From: Macrotrachela quadricornifera
Taxonomy: Eukaryota > Rotifera > Eurotatoria > Philodinida > Philodinidae
NCBI GenBank assembly: GCA_022393335.1
Contig: JAJEKB010000591.1
Coordinates: 1 to 64,000 of the forward strand
Direction of reading: 5' to 3'
Length of the DNA: 64,000 nt
Shown here: positions 10,154-22,128 of the stretch, piece by piece
How the letters are laid out: every line of letters begins with the position of its first letter
Position numbering within the stretch: position 1 is the first letter of the stretch
The notes under the pieces: model-generated
The model's database searches: none
What the model was told of the DNA's origin: nothing
The model's input: the letters and a program-made list of their open reading frames with translations, nothing else
Translations under genes and position numbers: made by a program

Positions 10154-11630
10154 CAAAAAAAGAAGAGTATGAACTAAAATAAACAAATACATAAGTTCTT
10201 TTTCTAAATAAAATTTACGAATATTTTTAACTATATTTATAAATACATTTGAATAAAATATTAACTATCTATATTCTAATACTCTGCGATACTACAAATC
10301 GGATAATACTAAAATATAATGCATCTACTGTTTGTTAATTAGGTATCTACAAAATGGTCCAAAACCAATTTTGTTTAATTTCACTATTGATTAAACATTA
10401 TTGTTTTATTTTTTTTTATATATAATAGGTGAGCGTATCGAAATATTATTTCCAGGAACAGATTTGAAAAGTATTATTCAAAGATATCATCATGAGATGT
10501 CCAAAGGGTTGCGCAAACCTGCTCTGTCATAGGGCAGAGCGATATTAGCATGTTCTAAAAACTCAATCATTGAATTTGTACTTAGAAAATAAGAGCGTGC
10601 TGATTTGTCTTGAAAATGTGAAGAAAGAGATGAGCAACACAATTAGTGTTATCAGTTAGCACATAAGACTATTATACTCCTACGATACACGTTAAGTTCA
10701 ATTGAAGTAGTACAAAGAAAAGAAAAGAATAATGAACATGTATTTGTAACTGTTGGTCATCGTCTTATTTCTCTAGTACGACAAACGAAAATAGAATTAT
10801 GTGAACATTTTCACCATCTGCTGATTTACATCTTGATATTTTCTCTTTCTCTTCTATTAATGAAAATGATATTTCTACAGAGTATTCTATCATGCTCTGT
10901 TTAGCCCTGTGATAGAGAACAGCACAGTGTAGGAAAAAACCTTTTCGAGATACAACTTTTTTCAGTGCAGGATAATGCAAAAAAACGTGTTCTGCGTATA
11001 TCTCTAATATTATCTAAAAAATAATATGAAACTTCTCTCTTTATCCTCATTGTTTCGATTTTCTGCAGAATCCTAATATTTAAATCTTAAACTATCATTT
11101 TATAAATACTTATTCTCATAAAAAGCAAATTAATAATATCAAAATGAAGTGAAGATGAAGACCATAAAATCTAATCCATTATTCATCGAACATTTCACTC
11201 AATTAGAAGCAAATTGTCTTCAAAAAAAATGTGTCTTTTATGATCATATATTGAGCTTAATTTTCTAAGCATAATCTTAATGTTTAACTGTAAGTATATT
11301 AAATATTATTTTACAAGGATAAAGTAATAGTCATCTATTTTGAAGACAATTCTTTTCTGTCTGAATGAAACTTTTGATGATCAATTGGATTGAATTCTAG
11401 GGAATTTTCCGCTTCACATAATTCATTATGATAAATAATGAATTTAATTCTTGAAAATATTTCATAAATAAAACTAAATATATTCCTACATAATATGTTT
11501 TTATTTCAATCCATCAAATACAAAATGACGGTAAACACAGAAATAATAACAATAAACAACAAAACAGAAAACAGCTAATGGTTCTTTTTTTTCTTCTTAT
11601 TTTTTGAATAATTCAATTGTATATTTTCTT
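10154..11630. other. Intergenic with possible decayed coding traces
   Basis: AT-rich. Two short stretches look faintly coding on plus: around 10430-10525 (a frame reading TDLKSIIQRYHHEMSKGL) and around 10665-10830 (a frame containing VTVGHRLISLVRQTKIEL). Neither starts with ATG or joins into a longer frame, so they are noted as possible relics only. Confidence 0.3.
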
Positions 11631-12140
11631 TTAGGTAAATAATTTTTCAATATTTTGTTTAAGTGTTTGAATTTGTGTTTTTAATTGTGATCCTTCATTA
11701 ACCGTTATACTTGCACTAATAACTGGTCGTGTTACACCACAAGCACGACCTAATGCTTGTTTACTACGTACAAATACATAAGGAACATTTTTATCTTCAC
11801 ATAATAATGGTAAATGCATTAAAATTTCAATTGGTGTTGTATCAGCAGCCATAACTAAAATAAAACAAATAGGATTAGATTTTATTTATTTTATTTGAAA
11901 AATTATTTATTTACTTATTAATTCTGATTTACCACGATTAAGTGTTTTTGTTGCTTCATTAGCACCTTTACGTAATTGTCGCTATAGAAAAAAAACAAAA
12001 ATATTTTTTTTAAATAGAAAGTTATAAAAAATATTTTTTACATAATTCTGTGCTTGATGAACAAGATCAAGAATATCCTTTGTAAGTTTAGCATCAGCTA
12101 ATGGATAAGCTTTTGGATTAACATCACCTTCAGCCGACAT
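11631..12140 (-). CDS. SNU13: SNU13 (15.5K/NHP2L1), L7Ae-family kink-turn RNA-binding protein
   Basis: Three exons, 12140-12042, 11981-11915 and 11854-11631, join in frame to give 129 aa; the human protein has 128. It starts [19 protein letters not shown] and contains the invariant [20 protein letters not shown]-contact helix and the [20 protein letters not shown] core, then [15 protein letters not shown]13 binds the kink-turn of U4 snRNA and of box C/D snoRNAs, nucleating U4/U6.U5 tri-snRNP and snoRNP assembly in the nucleus. Both introns are 60 nt with GT-AG ends. Its ATG lies only 124 bp downstream of the TRAPPC13 stop on the same strand, a tight head-to-tail arrangement. Confidence 0.97.
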
Positions 12141-12264
12141 GATTTTTTTTTTAAACTTTGTATGATATTCAAATAGAAAGAATCTAAAAATTAAAATAAA
12201 TAACATCATCCAATATGTGAAAATTATAAAGAAAAAAAAAAGACAAAGTTTTATATTCAATAAA

Positions 12265-15149
12265 TTAATGCACAATTTTAGGTAAAACAAGAAGATGATG
12301 AAAGTCATCCAAATCATATGTATGTCTCATTGATAGATCAGTTAATTTCAAACCACCAATACGCTAAATAACAAAAAACAGCAAAAATTAATTATATTTA
12401 CAAAAAAATAAATAAATTAAATATTTTACTTTTAATCCACATGTTAATGGTACAAGTTGTAATTCAATATCATATGTATTATGTGCTTCTAATTTTCCTA
12501 ATTGTTGACTAACAATACCAATCCATATATATTGTTCACGTTTTGATAATGTTTTATCAAAACTTAATGATAAATCCATTGTACGTTGTGTACAATTTAA
12601 TATTCTTACAGAAAATTTTTGTGCTTCTTCTACACAACATTGACCTTGACCTCGAATTAAAAATATACGTAAATCAGGTAAATAACCAAGATTTGTTGTT
12701 GTTATTGATGGAGTCTAATTTTTATTTAAAATAAAAGTAAATATAAATATATATTAATATAATATGAAATATATTTTACAGGTTTTGGTAATTGATTTGT
12801 TTGTAAACGACCGCGTTCACCAAACCCGGACATCCAAACAATATCAAGTTTACCTAATGTTGATGTTGAATGAAGTTGTTCAAATGTAATATCTTTTCGT
12901 GGTTTTAAATAAAACATATATGTTGTTACTTCATTTGGACGAATAAAATGCCAAGATTCACAAAGAGAACTAAAATAATAAATAAATAAATAAATAAATA
13001 AATAAAATTAAAATAATAATAAATTACTTTTCAGAATTTTCATGATGAAGATTACTTAAATTTGTTACTGTATACGCATTTGATGGTTCTAATTCAACAG
13101 TTCTATTTTAAATTGAATATTTATGTAATGATATATATATATATATTAAAAATAAAACAAACGTCATATTTAAAATTGATGGAGTTTGATTTTGAATATC
13201 AGCTACAACATAATATTCATCATGCTTTTTGAAGAAAAAATAAATAAATGATTATGTTCAATAAAAAAAACAAAATATTATACCTTAGCACCTGGTACAA
13301 ATCGAGTTTTTAAATCAATTGGTTTACCAACCTAAGATTATATTTTATATTGAATTTTCAATTTGAAAATCATTCTTACTGGTAATTTAAATACTTTTTT
13401 TAAATTACATTTTTCACTATTTTGATCAATACATGTTACAGTACATACAAGGCTATAATATATTCAATAGATATTTATTTTATATTATCAAAATAAATTA
13501 TAGGCGTGTCTAACTGTAGGATTTCTCATTTTTTTTTGTTTATATAGCTTTAGTCAGATATCAGAAAAATGTGATATTTTGACTTGTTATAATAAACATA
13601 TAATGTTCATGATTTGCTATGGTTTGAACTCTGTATCTTACTAGGAATAGCATTTATGAAGTGTTGCCTTATAATCATCTTGTTAAAGGAACTTTGTATT
13701 AAAGATCGAGAACGTATGAGATTTTACAGTAGTCTTTTAAACGTTTTATTCATTCTGGCTTTAAAAATTCTACACACTTCGTGGCTTTCTTTCTCAATAA
13801 GCTATATAAAGCTTAGAAAATAGCAGATCACTAGCGTTATATATGTTTACTATAATTAATCAAAATATCACATTTTTCTGATATTTGACTGAAGCGACAT
13901 AAACAAATAAAAAATGAAGCATTCTATGGTTAGATAAGCCCATATAATTAAATTATTTTCAAACTTATTCTACAGATTTTATATTTCAGAAAAAAATTGA
14001 TTTACCATTAGGTAACTAAGATTTTCGAATATCCTTATATCAAGATGTATTTATCTTATCATAATGATAAAACATTCAATATAGATAAAGAATGAATGAG
14101 CAAAAGAAATATAGTGCTTTGAAGTGAAATCTCTCACGTCCGATAGATAAATGATAAGAAAAAGAAGGATGATTCAATCAAATGATTAATTACTAAGAAT
14201 AAAAGTAATATTGACCAATAAATATATTAGTATCCAAATTGAGATTATGTTCAATATCGGATTGGAACAAAAATTTGTTATTAAAATTCGAATTCTTCTT
14301 AATAAACTTTGATAAAGCAATGACATCTCAATTAATATGATCACTAGTTGATTATTCGAATTTGACATCAATCTAGAGTCTGATTCAAGTTATCTTTTAG
14401 ATTATTTTTTTCATATTAAGTTTTATCGATAAGACTAAGAAAAAAATCTTTACTCTTCATATTATACTTACGAATGATTGCCAAGTTCTTTAACTTCATG
14501 TTGTAAAACTCGACATATACTTTGATCAGGTGCTAAATCAATTTTATTCGAATCATTTTGTTCGCTTGAATTAAGTGTAATACGTTGTGTAGCTGTTTGA
14601 ATATCTGTCTAAAATAAAAATAAAAAAAAATATTCTCTATTCTCTAAAAGTCAATTCAATCTTTTTTAATCAATATACTTTAAGTATAACATCTCGAAGT
14701 GTTTGATCACTTTGATTATGTAATGAAACAATTGCAGAAAATATTTCACCCAAAAAAACATTTCTTATTAAAAATAACAATAATATATATATATTCATAA
14801 AAATTAAAAAAGAAAAAACTAACCCAAAACTATATGGAAGTATAAGTAAATGACTTAATACAGAATGATCATTTCCAATTGCTATATCACGAGATTGCCC
14901 AGTAAGAAATGCAGCTACAGATGATGATGTTTCTTCTTCACCATAAATCGGTGTATTTTGATATAACGCCGGTTTCGATAATCGCATAACTAAAAAATAA
15001 AATTTCCTTTTTTTATTTCTTCTTTATATAATAAAACAAAACAAACCTCGAACAGCAAGTGGTTCAACATTTTTTATTGAATCTGTTGATAAACTTATAT
15101 TTGCTGTCGATGAAAGTGAAGGTCCTGTATTTGATATTGATACTGACAT
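12265..15149 (-). CDS. TRAPPC13: TRAPPC13, TRAPP III trafficking complex subunit
   Basis: Eleven exons: 15149-15047, 14989-14824, 14763-14679, 14608-14472, 13452-13380, 13331-13284, 13224-13163, 13102-13028, 12969-12780, 12714-12430 and 12363-12265. They close in frame to 440 aa; the human protein has about 417. Diagnostic segments are [14 protein letters not shown] near the N-terminus, [14 protein letters not shown], the strongly conserved GKLDIVW and [11 protein letters not shown], and the C-terminal [23 protein letters not shown]13 is a peripheral subunit of the metazoan TRAPP complex acting with Rab GTPases in ER-Golgi and autophagy traffic. Introns are short except intron 4 (13453-14471), which is about 1 kb and carries a foldback insertion. 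An Asn/Ser/Thr-rich extension of about 34 aa precedes the conserved start. Confidence 0.93.
13502..13941. mobile_element. Foldback/MITE in TRAPPC13 intron 4
   Basis: The left arm (GGCGTGTCTAAC, then TCAGATATCAGAAAAATG, up to about 13590) is the inverse of the right arm at about 13846-13941 (CATTTTTCTGATATTTGACT, ending GTTAGATAAGCC). Arms of about 85-95 bp enclose roughly 250 bp with no transposase. AT-rich flanks (TTATA / ATATAA) could hide a short target duplication. It accounts for most of the length of this otherwise anomalous intron. Confidence 0.65.
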
Positions 15150-15238
15150 GATAATTTTACATATCTAAAACTAATTTAATTTTAACTTCTTTTGTATAAT
15201 TTTGAAAACAAAACAAAATTATATAACTTAAAAAAAAA

Positions 15239-15778
15239 TTAATTGTTAACAATATCTTTTGTTTTATTATCATCTTGAATAATTTCAATAATATTAACTT
15301 GATTTTTTTTATTAATAAATTTTAATGATGGTGATATAGATATTTGATCATCATTATCTGATTCTGATGATGAATCAATATTTGGACAAAACATTAAATT
15401 CATTTCAATAATTTTTTCATCATCTTGATCAGAATCTAATTCAATTCGAACATTTTCTCCTGATTTTATTTTTGAAAATAATTTTTCATTTTCATTTGTT
15501 AATAATGGAAGAAAATTTTTACAACGTGATATTAAATTACTACTATCAATATGTATTGTTTTATTTTGTTCATTAGTTTTATTTAATTGTAATTTATCAT
15601 TTGTTATTTCATTATTTGAATAAACATGTTTAGTAATATTATTTTTTAATACAGAAAAAAAATCATTTGATTGAATAATTTCATCATTATTTTGTAAATC
15701 ATTAAAATTCCATGATGATGATGATAATGAATTATTTTCATCATGAATTAATGATGTTTTATTAGATTTATCGTTCAT
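15239..15778 (-). CDS. NOPCHAP1: NOPCHAP1-like (C12orf45-type) protein, 179 aa
   Basis: A single exon from ATG (15778) to a stop at 15239-15241. The N-terminal half is Asn/Ser-rich and disordered. The recognisable part is about residues 85-150: LISRCKNFLPLLTNENEKL, a basic helix, then DDEKIIEMNLMF, then an acidic serine stretch DSSSESDNDD. This matches the order in animal NOPCHAP1 (FLP...ANEKL, then KVIxMD, then an acidic Ser tract). That protein links NOP58 to the R2TP/HSP90 system in box C/D snoRNP assembly. If correct, it sits three genes from SNU13, which enters the same particles; this may be coincidence. The match is short and made from memory, so alternatives remain open. Confidence 0.6.
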   Translation of the reverse strand: MNDKSNKTSLIHDENNSLSSSSWNFNDLQNNDEIIQSNDFFSVLKNNITKHVYSNNEITNDKLQLNKTNEQNKTIHIDSSNLISRCKNFLPLLTNENEKLFSKIKSGENVRIELDSDQDDEKIIEMNLMFCPNIDSSSESDNDDQISISPSLKFINKKNQVNIIEIIQDDNKTKDIVNN

Positions 15779-16020
15779 CTAAAATTTGTTAAATAAATTT
15801 TTAAACAAAGAAAGAAATTTCTTCATTAATATATATATACATATATTCAATGGTTTATTTTAAATAACCAATGTTAAATATACAAAAAAGAAGAGAAACT
15901 GCATTAATGCATTATGATTAATGCATTTATCTTTTGATCGTTGCTTAACAACGATTAAAAATGAATTTTACAGTTGTCTTTTTTTTTCTTTTTATATAAC
16001 GCGCGAAGGTCTTCAATAAA
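15779..16020. promoter_or_regulatory. Shared divergent promoter with an RFX X-box-like site
   Basis: Only 242 bp separate the start codons of the minus-strand NOPCHAP1-like gene and the plus-strand FBXO16 gene. At 15940-15952 lies GTTGCTTAACAAC, which fits the RFX X-box pattern RYYNYY-N(1-3)-RRNRAC with a one-base spacer. It is embedded in a perfect CGTTG...CAACG palindrome and is about 70-80 bp from the FBXO16 ATG. Upstream are two copies of TTAATGCAT near 15903-15926. Use of this site is inference. Confidence 0.4.
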
Positions 16021-18795
16021 ATGACTGATTTAATGAATACATCAACTCATTATCCAACAAATCCAAATGATATTGTTGGAAATCGTCGACCAACACGTCC
16101 AACAAGTGCACAAAATCGTTCCACAACTCCAACACGTAATCGTCCACAACATAATTTAAATACAACAGCAAAATTAGAACAATCACTATTACGACATGAA
16201 AATGATCGTTCAAATTCACAAAAATTAAATGGTAAAGGAAAAAATCGTTTATATTCAACATGGACACCTTTACAAGATGATGAAACAAATGCTAAAGTAA
16301 AATTTTATTTTAAAATAAAATATTTTTTTTGTATGATTTGCATTTTTTAAAAGTTATTTGATGAACGAAAACAACTTGTAAATAAATGGGTATTATTAAT
16401 TTGAATTTAAAATTCAATGTTTTTTTTAATTTTTTCTTTCATTAGTTTGAAAAATGGACAGATGAACAACGTCGTATAATGCTTGATGATTTAATGAGTC
16501 ACTGTCGTCCTCGTCAATTAACATATACAAGAAATTTATTAACAAAAAAATTTCCTGCTCAACATCAAGATTTTACTCGTTTATTTCCACGTGTACTTTG
16601 TCTTTATATATTTTCCTTCATTGATCCACGTAGTCTTTGCCGTTGTGCACAAGTAAATAATAAAGAAAAATAAAACTTTTTTTTTTTATTATATTTAATA
16701 AAAATTTATTCATTGTATTTTAAAGGTATGTTGGTATTGGAAATTTTTAACAGAATCTGATCAAATATGGATGCCAAAATGCCTTCGTTTTGGTTGGACA
16801 CCAAAACATAATTCTTCATATGAAAGTAATATATGGAAACGTGTATATTCATTTAATATTCAAGCATTACAAACAATGCCTATTCGAGTATGAAAAAAAA
16901 AAAAGATTTTTTTTAAAATAATTTTTATATTAAATCAACAGATTGTAGCAATTAATGAGAATATATGTATGATTGATAAATATATTCAAACAATGAATAT
17001 AGGAGTATAGAAGCTATTTTATTTGTTAATTTTTGCTTATTGATAGACAAAGTTTTTTTTAGTTATTATAAATATCGGATATTCTATAAGGAATTATTTT
17101 ATTAGTATTTTTGAATTTTCTTCTCTATTCTCTTCTTGATTTAAAGATTTTATTTTTTTTTCCGAAAAAATATAGTACTTGAAATTCTGTACAAAATGAT
17201 CTATTAATTTCCTTCATTATTTTCTGTTTTATTAAAAGCAATTATACAATGAAATCAAGTACAAAATATAATATTCTTCGAACTAAGTATTTGGTTTCAT
17301 GTATTAATATCCTCTTTCTTGTTATGCCCTTCTAATCATAACATAGGTTTGTTCATTCTATAAACTAGAGTTTAATGAATATAAATCAAATAGATTCAAT
17401 AAATAATAGTTCTTAGATATCAATGGATAAAAATGATGCTTGTCAACATTTGTTTCTTGTAAAATAATTGCCATCTTATTTTTTTAAGACGTTCACTTCT
17501 ATTCGAACTGTAGACGAGTTAATCGAAAGAATATGGATTAAGCTAATGTTTTTCATTATTCTTAACCATAAATTAAAATAAATTTTTTCAGTCTATTCTC
17601 ATTGTCACATTTATTTTTGTAGTTAGTTTTATATTTTCAAGTTTCAGCTTTTTGTCAAATTTACATATTTTACCGAAGAAGATCAAGGATGTAAGTTTTA
17701 AGGGAAATCTTCACAGTTTTCTATCTTCCAAGCAACCGAAGTAACGGCCATTAATTACATTTTTCTAGCAACGGGAAGACAACATAGCACGTATTAAGGA
17801 ATAGATTTCCCTAGTAATGAAAGAGAGGTTTACTGAAAAGCAGTTTTCCGTAGAGGCTTGAACTTGACAAGTTTTCGAGTGTACCTATAACATTTGTTTA
17901 GGTTTTGTCATATATAGTTTTTTAGAGAAAATTCAAAAAATACTACCAGTATAATTCTTTGTAGAATCTCTTCAAAAATTTATTGAAATATAAAGTAAAT
18001 ATTCAATAATAGGAATATTCTAATCGTTCTCAAAGTGGTTATTATGATGACCAGTTATCAACGCGAGAAAATACTTCTCGTTCACATTCAACTCGTCATC
18101 AACATAATCAATCTCATTTATCATCATCAACTCATCGTCGTTTAGAACAACCACCTTGGCGTGCTAATAGGTATACAACTACAAATAATTTTATTAAAAA
18201 AAAAGGAAGAATTTTTTTATCTATTTTTATTTGTTTAGTCGAAATCCAAGTGATACACTTCGATATAATTATTTAGAAAATGATGATAGTGCACTTGAAA
18301 CTTTAATTGCTAAACATCGTAAATATGGAACACAACAAACAGAATCTGATCATGAATTTAAAAATTCAAATAAAGAAAGACAAACACGTAGTCGAACTAA
18401 TGAAATACATGAACATAATGGAAGAAAACGACGAAGTCAATCTTTAGTATGAAGAAAATGTTTTCTTTTTCAAATAATTTTTTTTTGGCAATTAAATAAT
18501 AGAGTGCTCGTGGTAGTCCATCAGTTAGTTTTCGTGATGAACATATATCAAGAAATTTTCCTCAACAACATCAATCATATTTAACTCGGCCTCCATCAAC
18601 ATCTAATCGACCTGTAGATATTCCTCGGCCACCATCATCAGCGCAAAAAATAAAATATTCATCAAAAATATCAACAAATGGTAAGAAAATTAATATTTTT
18701 ATTAAATATAATTTCTTCTTTTTCTGTTTTGTTAAATAGATGCATCAAATCGTACGTGGCATGGAATAAATAATAATGATTATGTTGATGAATAA
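16021..18795 (+). CDS. FBXO16: FBXO16-type F-box protein
   Basis: Eight exons, 16021-16296, 16354-16389, 16446-16652, 16726-16887, 18013-18170, 18239-18446, 18503-18680 and 18740-18795, close in frame to 426 aa; human FBXO16 has about 292. The conserved core runs [16 protein letters not shown], then the F-box [19 protein letters not shown], then [14 protein letters not shown] and [10 protein letters not shown]. The C-terminal FBXO16 signature is also present: [20 protein letters not shown] and a terminal KRRSQS. F-box proteins recruit substrates to SCF (Skp1-Cul1) ubiquitin ligases. Extra length comes from a basic, Asn/Thr-rich N-terminus of about 65 aa and disordered Ser/His/Arg-rich stretches. 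Intron 4 (16888-18012, 1,125 nt) is far longer than the rest and holds nothing I could name. Confidence 0.93.
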
Positions 18796-19251
18796 TTATC
18801 ATGTGATATTTTTATTTGGCAATATCAAAATTTTGTTTTTTAATATAAAAAACGAATGTATTTCTCACTGTTGCCACTTTATGCTTTTGATTTATTTGAT
18901 TTTTCTTCTTCTTCTTCTTCTATATGTTTTACTGTTGTTTATTAAACTGTGTTGTAGACCTTTTTCTCATTAAATATTCTTGTGTTTTGTGGGAATGAAT
19001 AATTGTGTTTTTTGTTGGAAAATTTAGATATCAATACACATAGTGTTTTTATTTGTGTCTTTAAATATTAATTAAAAAACATTAAATGTCCTTGAAATAT
19101 ATATACATAAAATGAATATTATTGAATAGTAGAGGACGACATCTAATGAGTTTTTTATTATGACTGGTGTAAAATGTTATATTTAAAAACGTGATATTTC
19201 ACGTGATAATTCAGTTTCATTTTCGACATTTATTTTTTCGATTAAATTATC
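18796..19251. other. Intergenic, FBXO16 3' region
   Basis: AT-rich sequence with T-rich tracts and AATAAA-like signals. No gene seen. Confidence 0.4.
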
Positions 19252-19455
19252 ATGTCAACTAATTCTGCTCATCAAGCAGATACAAAAGGTGAAGGAAATG
19301 AACCACCACGTTATGATAAAGATCGTACAACTGAAAGTGGTCCAATGAAACCAGATGAACTTGCAAAAAATTGTACATCACAAACATGTAGTCATGATGC
19401 TGTTAGTGGTGGTACACAAGAAACAAATAATGATAATTATGGTCATAGAAAATAG
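19252..19455 (+). CDS. Small hydrophilic orphan protein, 67 aa
   Basis: A single ATG-to-TAG frame with a clearly non-random, polar composition: MSTNSAHQADTKGEGNEPPR..., then MKPDELAKNCTSQTC and a tail NNDNYGHRK. There is no hydrophobic segment. It is probably intrinsically disordered. Less AT-biased codons than the flanks support a real gene. I do not recognise it; hydrophilic stress-type proteins have similar composition, but no repeat motif confirms that. Confidence 0.55.
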   Translation: MSTNSAHQADTKGEGNEPPRYDKDRTTESGPMKPDELAKNCTSQTCSHDAVSGGTQETNNDNYGHRK

Positions 19456-19523
19456 ATTTTTAACATTTTCTTTTTTTTAATTTTATTATTATTGAAAGAT
19501 AAATGAAACATTTAAAGATTTAT

Positions 19524-22128
19524 TTAAAAATTTTCAAATAATTTTTCATTAATAGATTTTTTAATTGTTGTAACTTGAATAAATTTTAATGGATAATTTT
19601 TATAATCAATTAAATTTGTTGGAATATATATAGCAGGTATAGATTGTTGTTCAAGTTGTTCAAATGAATATAAACTTTGTTGCAACCATGGATGATAACG
19701 AATTTCATATGAATTATTTTCATTACAACCTAATCGTTCATGTGGATTACGTTTTAATAAATTTTCAACAAAATTTGTAGAAATTTTTGTAAATATTATT
19801 GATGAAAAATTTATTGGATTTTTAAGTATAGCTTCAAATAATTCATCATCATTTTCACCATTAAATGGAATTTCACCTGTTAAAAATTCATATGTTAAAA
19901 TACCTAATGCCCAATAATCAACTGATTTATTATATCTAATTATAAAGTCAAATAATTATTTTTAAGTTTTATTTATAAAATATATAATTTACTTTTCTTG
20001 TAGAATTATTTCTGGACTCATAAATTGTGGTGTACCACACATAGTTGATGTTAAATTATTTGTTCGTTTAGCAAAACCAAAATCAATTAATTTTATATAT
20101 CCTTTTTCATTTAAAACAATATTTTCTGGCTCAAATAAACAAATATATAAACTACAGATTGACTCAACAGTTCATCGGAAAAACTTAACATCAATATTTT
20201 GTATATAATTCAAGTCATTTCATTGCTTCTTTAAAATAATATGATAGTATGTTCTTTGAAGTTTTCTTTCATATGAATATATACATTCATTATTTTCGAA
20301 ATATTTGATAAAATACTAAAGATTATCGATCTCCATTATGAATATAATCAGATCCATTGATACATTGTATATAATGAATGAACCATAATAAATTAGATAT
20401 AGATGTAAATGCATTTTTTTTCTCTCGCTTTCTATTCATAACTCACCCTCACCCTCACACCCTTCATATGATATTAATCGTAAAATGAAGCGGATTGTTA
20501 CAACAGTTCGAATATTCAATAGCGACTCATTTTTACAAGTATTATAAACTTCGATAAATTTAGCTTGACTAATTTCTAACGTTCAAATTAGGGATGTTTA
20601 TGAGACATTAAAAAACAGACTATAATTTTATGAAAAAATATACATTGAAATAGCTTGAATTATATATGAAATATTTTCATTGACATTCCCGATGACCGTT
20701 CTGAACAATCTGTATAATGGTATTAATAAAATACTTGGAAGTAAATCATAATCGTTTCTTTTTTTAAATTAACATATTTCATTTATTCTCAATAGTTTTT
20801 GAAAAAGCAATTTTTTCTAAAGACAAAACAAAAAGGTAAAAGGACAAGAACATTATGACTTTTAATTATCTGTATGTAATCTTTTGTTTTGTTGATGCGA
20901 ATTTATTCATATTAGTAAAGCTAAGTGTTTCACATACATTAGTTAAATTAGAATATAAAACAAAGAAGGAAAACATGTTTATTCATACTTTTATAAGTAG
21001 ATTATTTCTTTGTATTAAAATTAGTATTAAGAACGTTTTCAGTTTTTTGGATGAAAACATTTTGAAAAAATGACTTTTTTGTTATAAATTCTATAAATAG
21101 ATTACTTCTTGCCCTTTTGATTCACATTTGAGTGAGATCTATCTAAGCTTTCATTATTTTCTTTTTATTGAAATATTACGCGAAAAAAAGTTTATTTTGC
21201 TAAATAATTATCAAAATTTTTCTATTTCATAAATAAATGAGAAGAGTTTCTGTTACACATTATTATTTTATTTCTGACTTTTCTAATCGAATCTTTACGA
21301 TTCTAGAAATCAAGATCGGGTTTCTGGCTTAGACAACCAGAGTTTTTTGAATAAAAACGATGAAAATTATCTTCAAAAAAATTTGTCTACAAATATATAT
21401 ATATATATGTTCTATTTCTTCTAAAAAATTTCAATCCTATCAGTTGAACCATATTCACCCTCAAAATCACTTAAATATCTCCTTATATATCACTAAAAAC
21501 TTTCGATTCCATATATTTTTGAAACTATCAATCTCTATTGAATAATTATACAATATATACTTTAAGATCTCGATAGATAATATCATAATAATGTAAATAT
21601 TCAAGTGCCAAAATAACTTGTTGAATATAAAATCTTGTTTCATCTTCATTAAATTTTTCACGTATTATCATGTAAGAAAATAAATCACCACCAGGAATAA
21701 ATTCTAATACTAAATAAATATTTGATTCATCTTTAAATGAAGTAAATACTAAAATATGAAAATAATAATTTTTAAAAAAAAAATGTTTTTTCTTATAAAC
21801 ATTTAACAATATTTTTATGATGACAACATTGTAAAATATTTCGTTCTCTTAAAGCAAATAAATATGTTTTCTTTTTTATTAATTGTTCTTTACTTGTAAT
21901 TTTTAATATACAAAGAAAATTATTTTCATTTTGATGATACCTAAAAATATTTATTTATTTATTAATATGAGGAAAAAAAATAAATAAATTAGTTTATTTT
22001 TACCATCGAACTAAATAAATAAAACCAAAAGCACCTTTACCCAATTTTTCAATCGCTTTAAAATTATTTACGGAAATATTTCTATTACTTTTCTGTTTTT
22101 TTGACCAACAATCATCAAAATTATTCAT
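19524..22128 (-). CDS. PKA catalytic-subunit-like AGC protein kinase
   Basis: Five exons, 22128-22004, 21940-21801, 21748-21561, 20129-19993 and 19935-19524, close in frame to 333 aa (PKA-C is about 350). Motifs in order: glycine loop GKGAFGFIYLV, catalytic Lys in CILKI, the alpha-C Glu in LRERNIL, FIPGGDLF, YRDLKPEN (YRD as in PKA), DFGFAK, activation loop TSTMCGTPQFMSPE, VDYWALGIL, and a C-terminal tail ending SINEKLFENF that resembles the PKA end SINEK...F..F. The activation-loop Thr (T-M-C-G-T-P) is kept. Differences from PKA include CGTPQF for CGTPEY and a divergent N-lobe. The short N-terminus has no obvious myristoyl-Gly. Intron 3 is about 1.4 kb and holds a foldback insertion. It is cAMP-pathway or PKA-like by homology; regulation by R subunits is not shown. 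Confidence 0.88.
20150..20714. mobile_element. Foldback/MITE in the PKA-like gene intron
   Basis: The left arm at about 20154-20224 (ACAGATTG, then GTTCATCGG, then GTATATAATTCAAGTCATTT) is the inverse of about 20645-20713 (AGCTTGAATTATATATGAAA, then CCGATGACCG, then CAATCTGT). Arms of about 70 bp surround roughly 420 bp without coding potential. ACAGATTG / CAATCTGT mark the likely ends. Confidence 0.62.

Noticed and set aside
10430..10530. Peptide SIIQRYHHEMSKGL resembling the hexokinase N-terminal helix
   Set aside because: Similarity is limited to a dozen residues and the following sequence does not continue as hexokinase; kept only as a possible relic.
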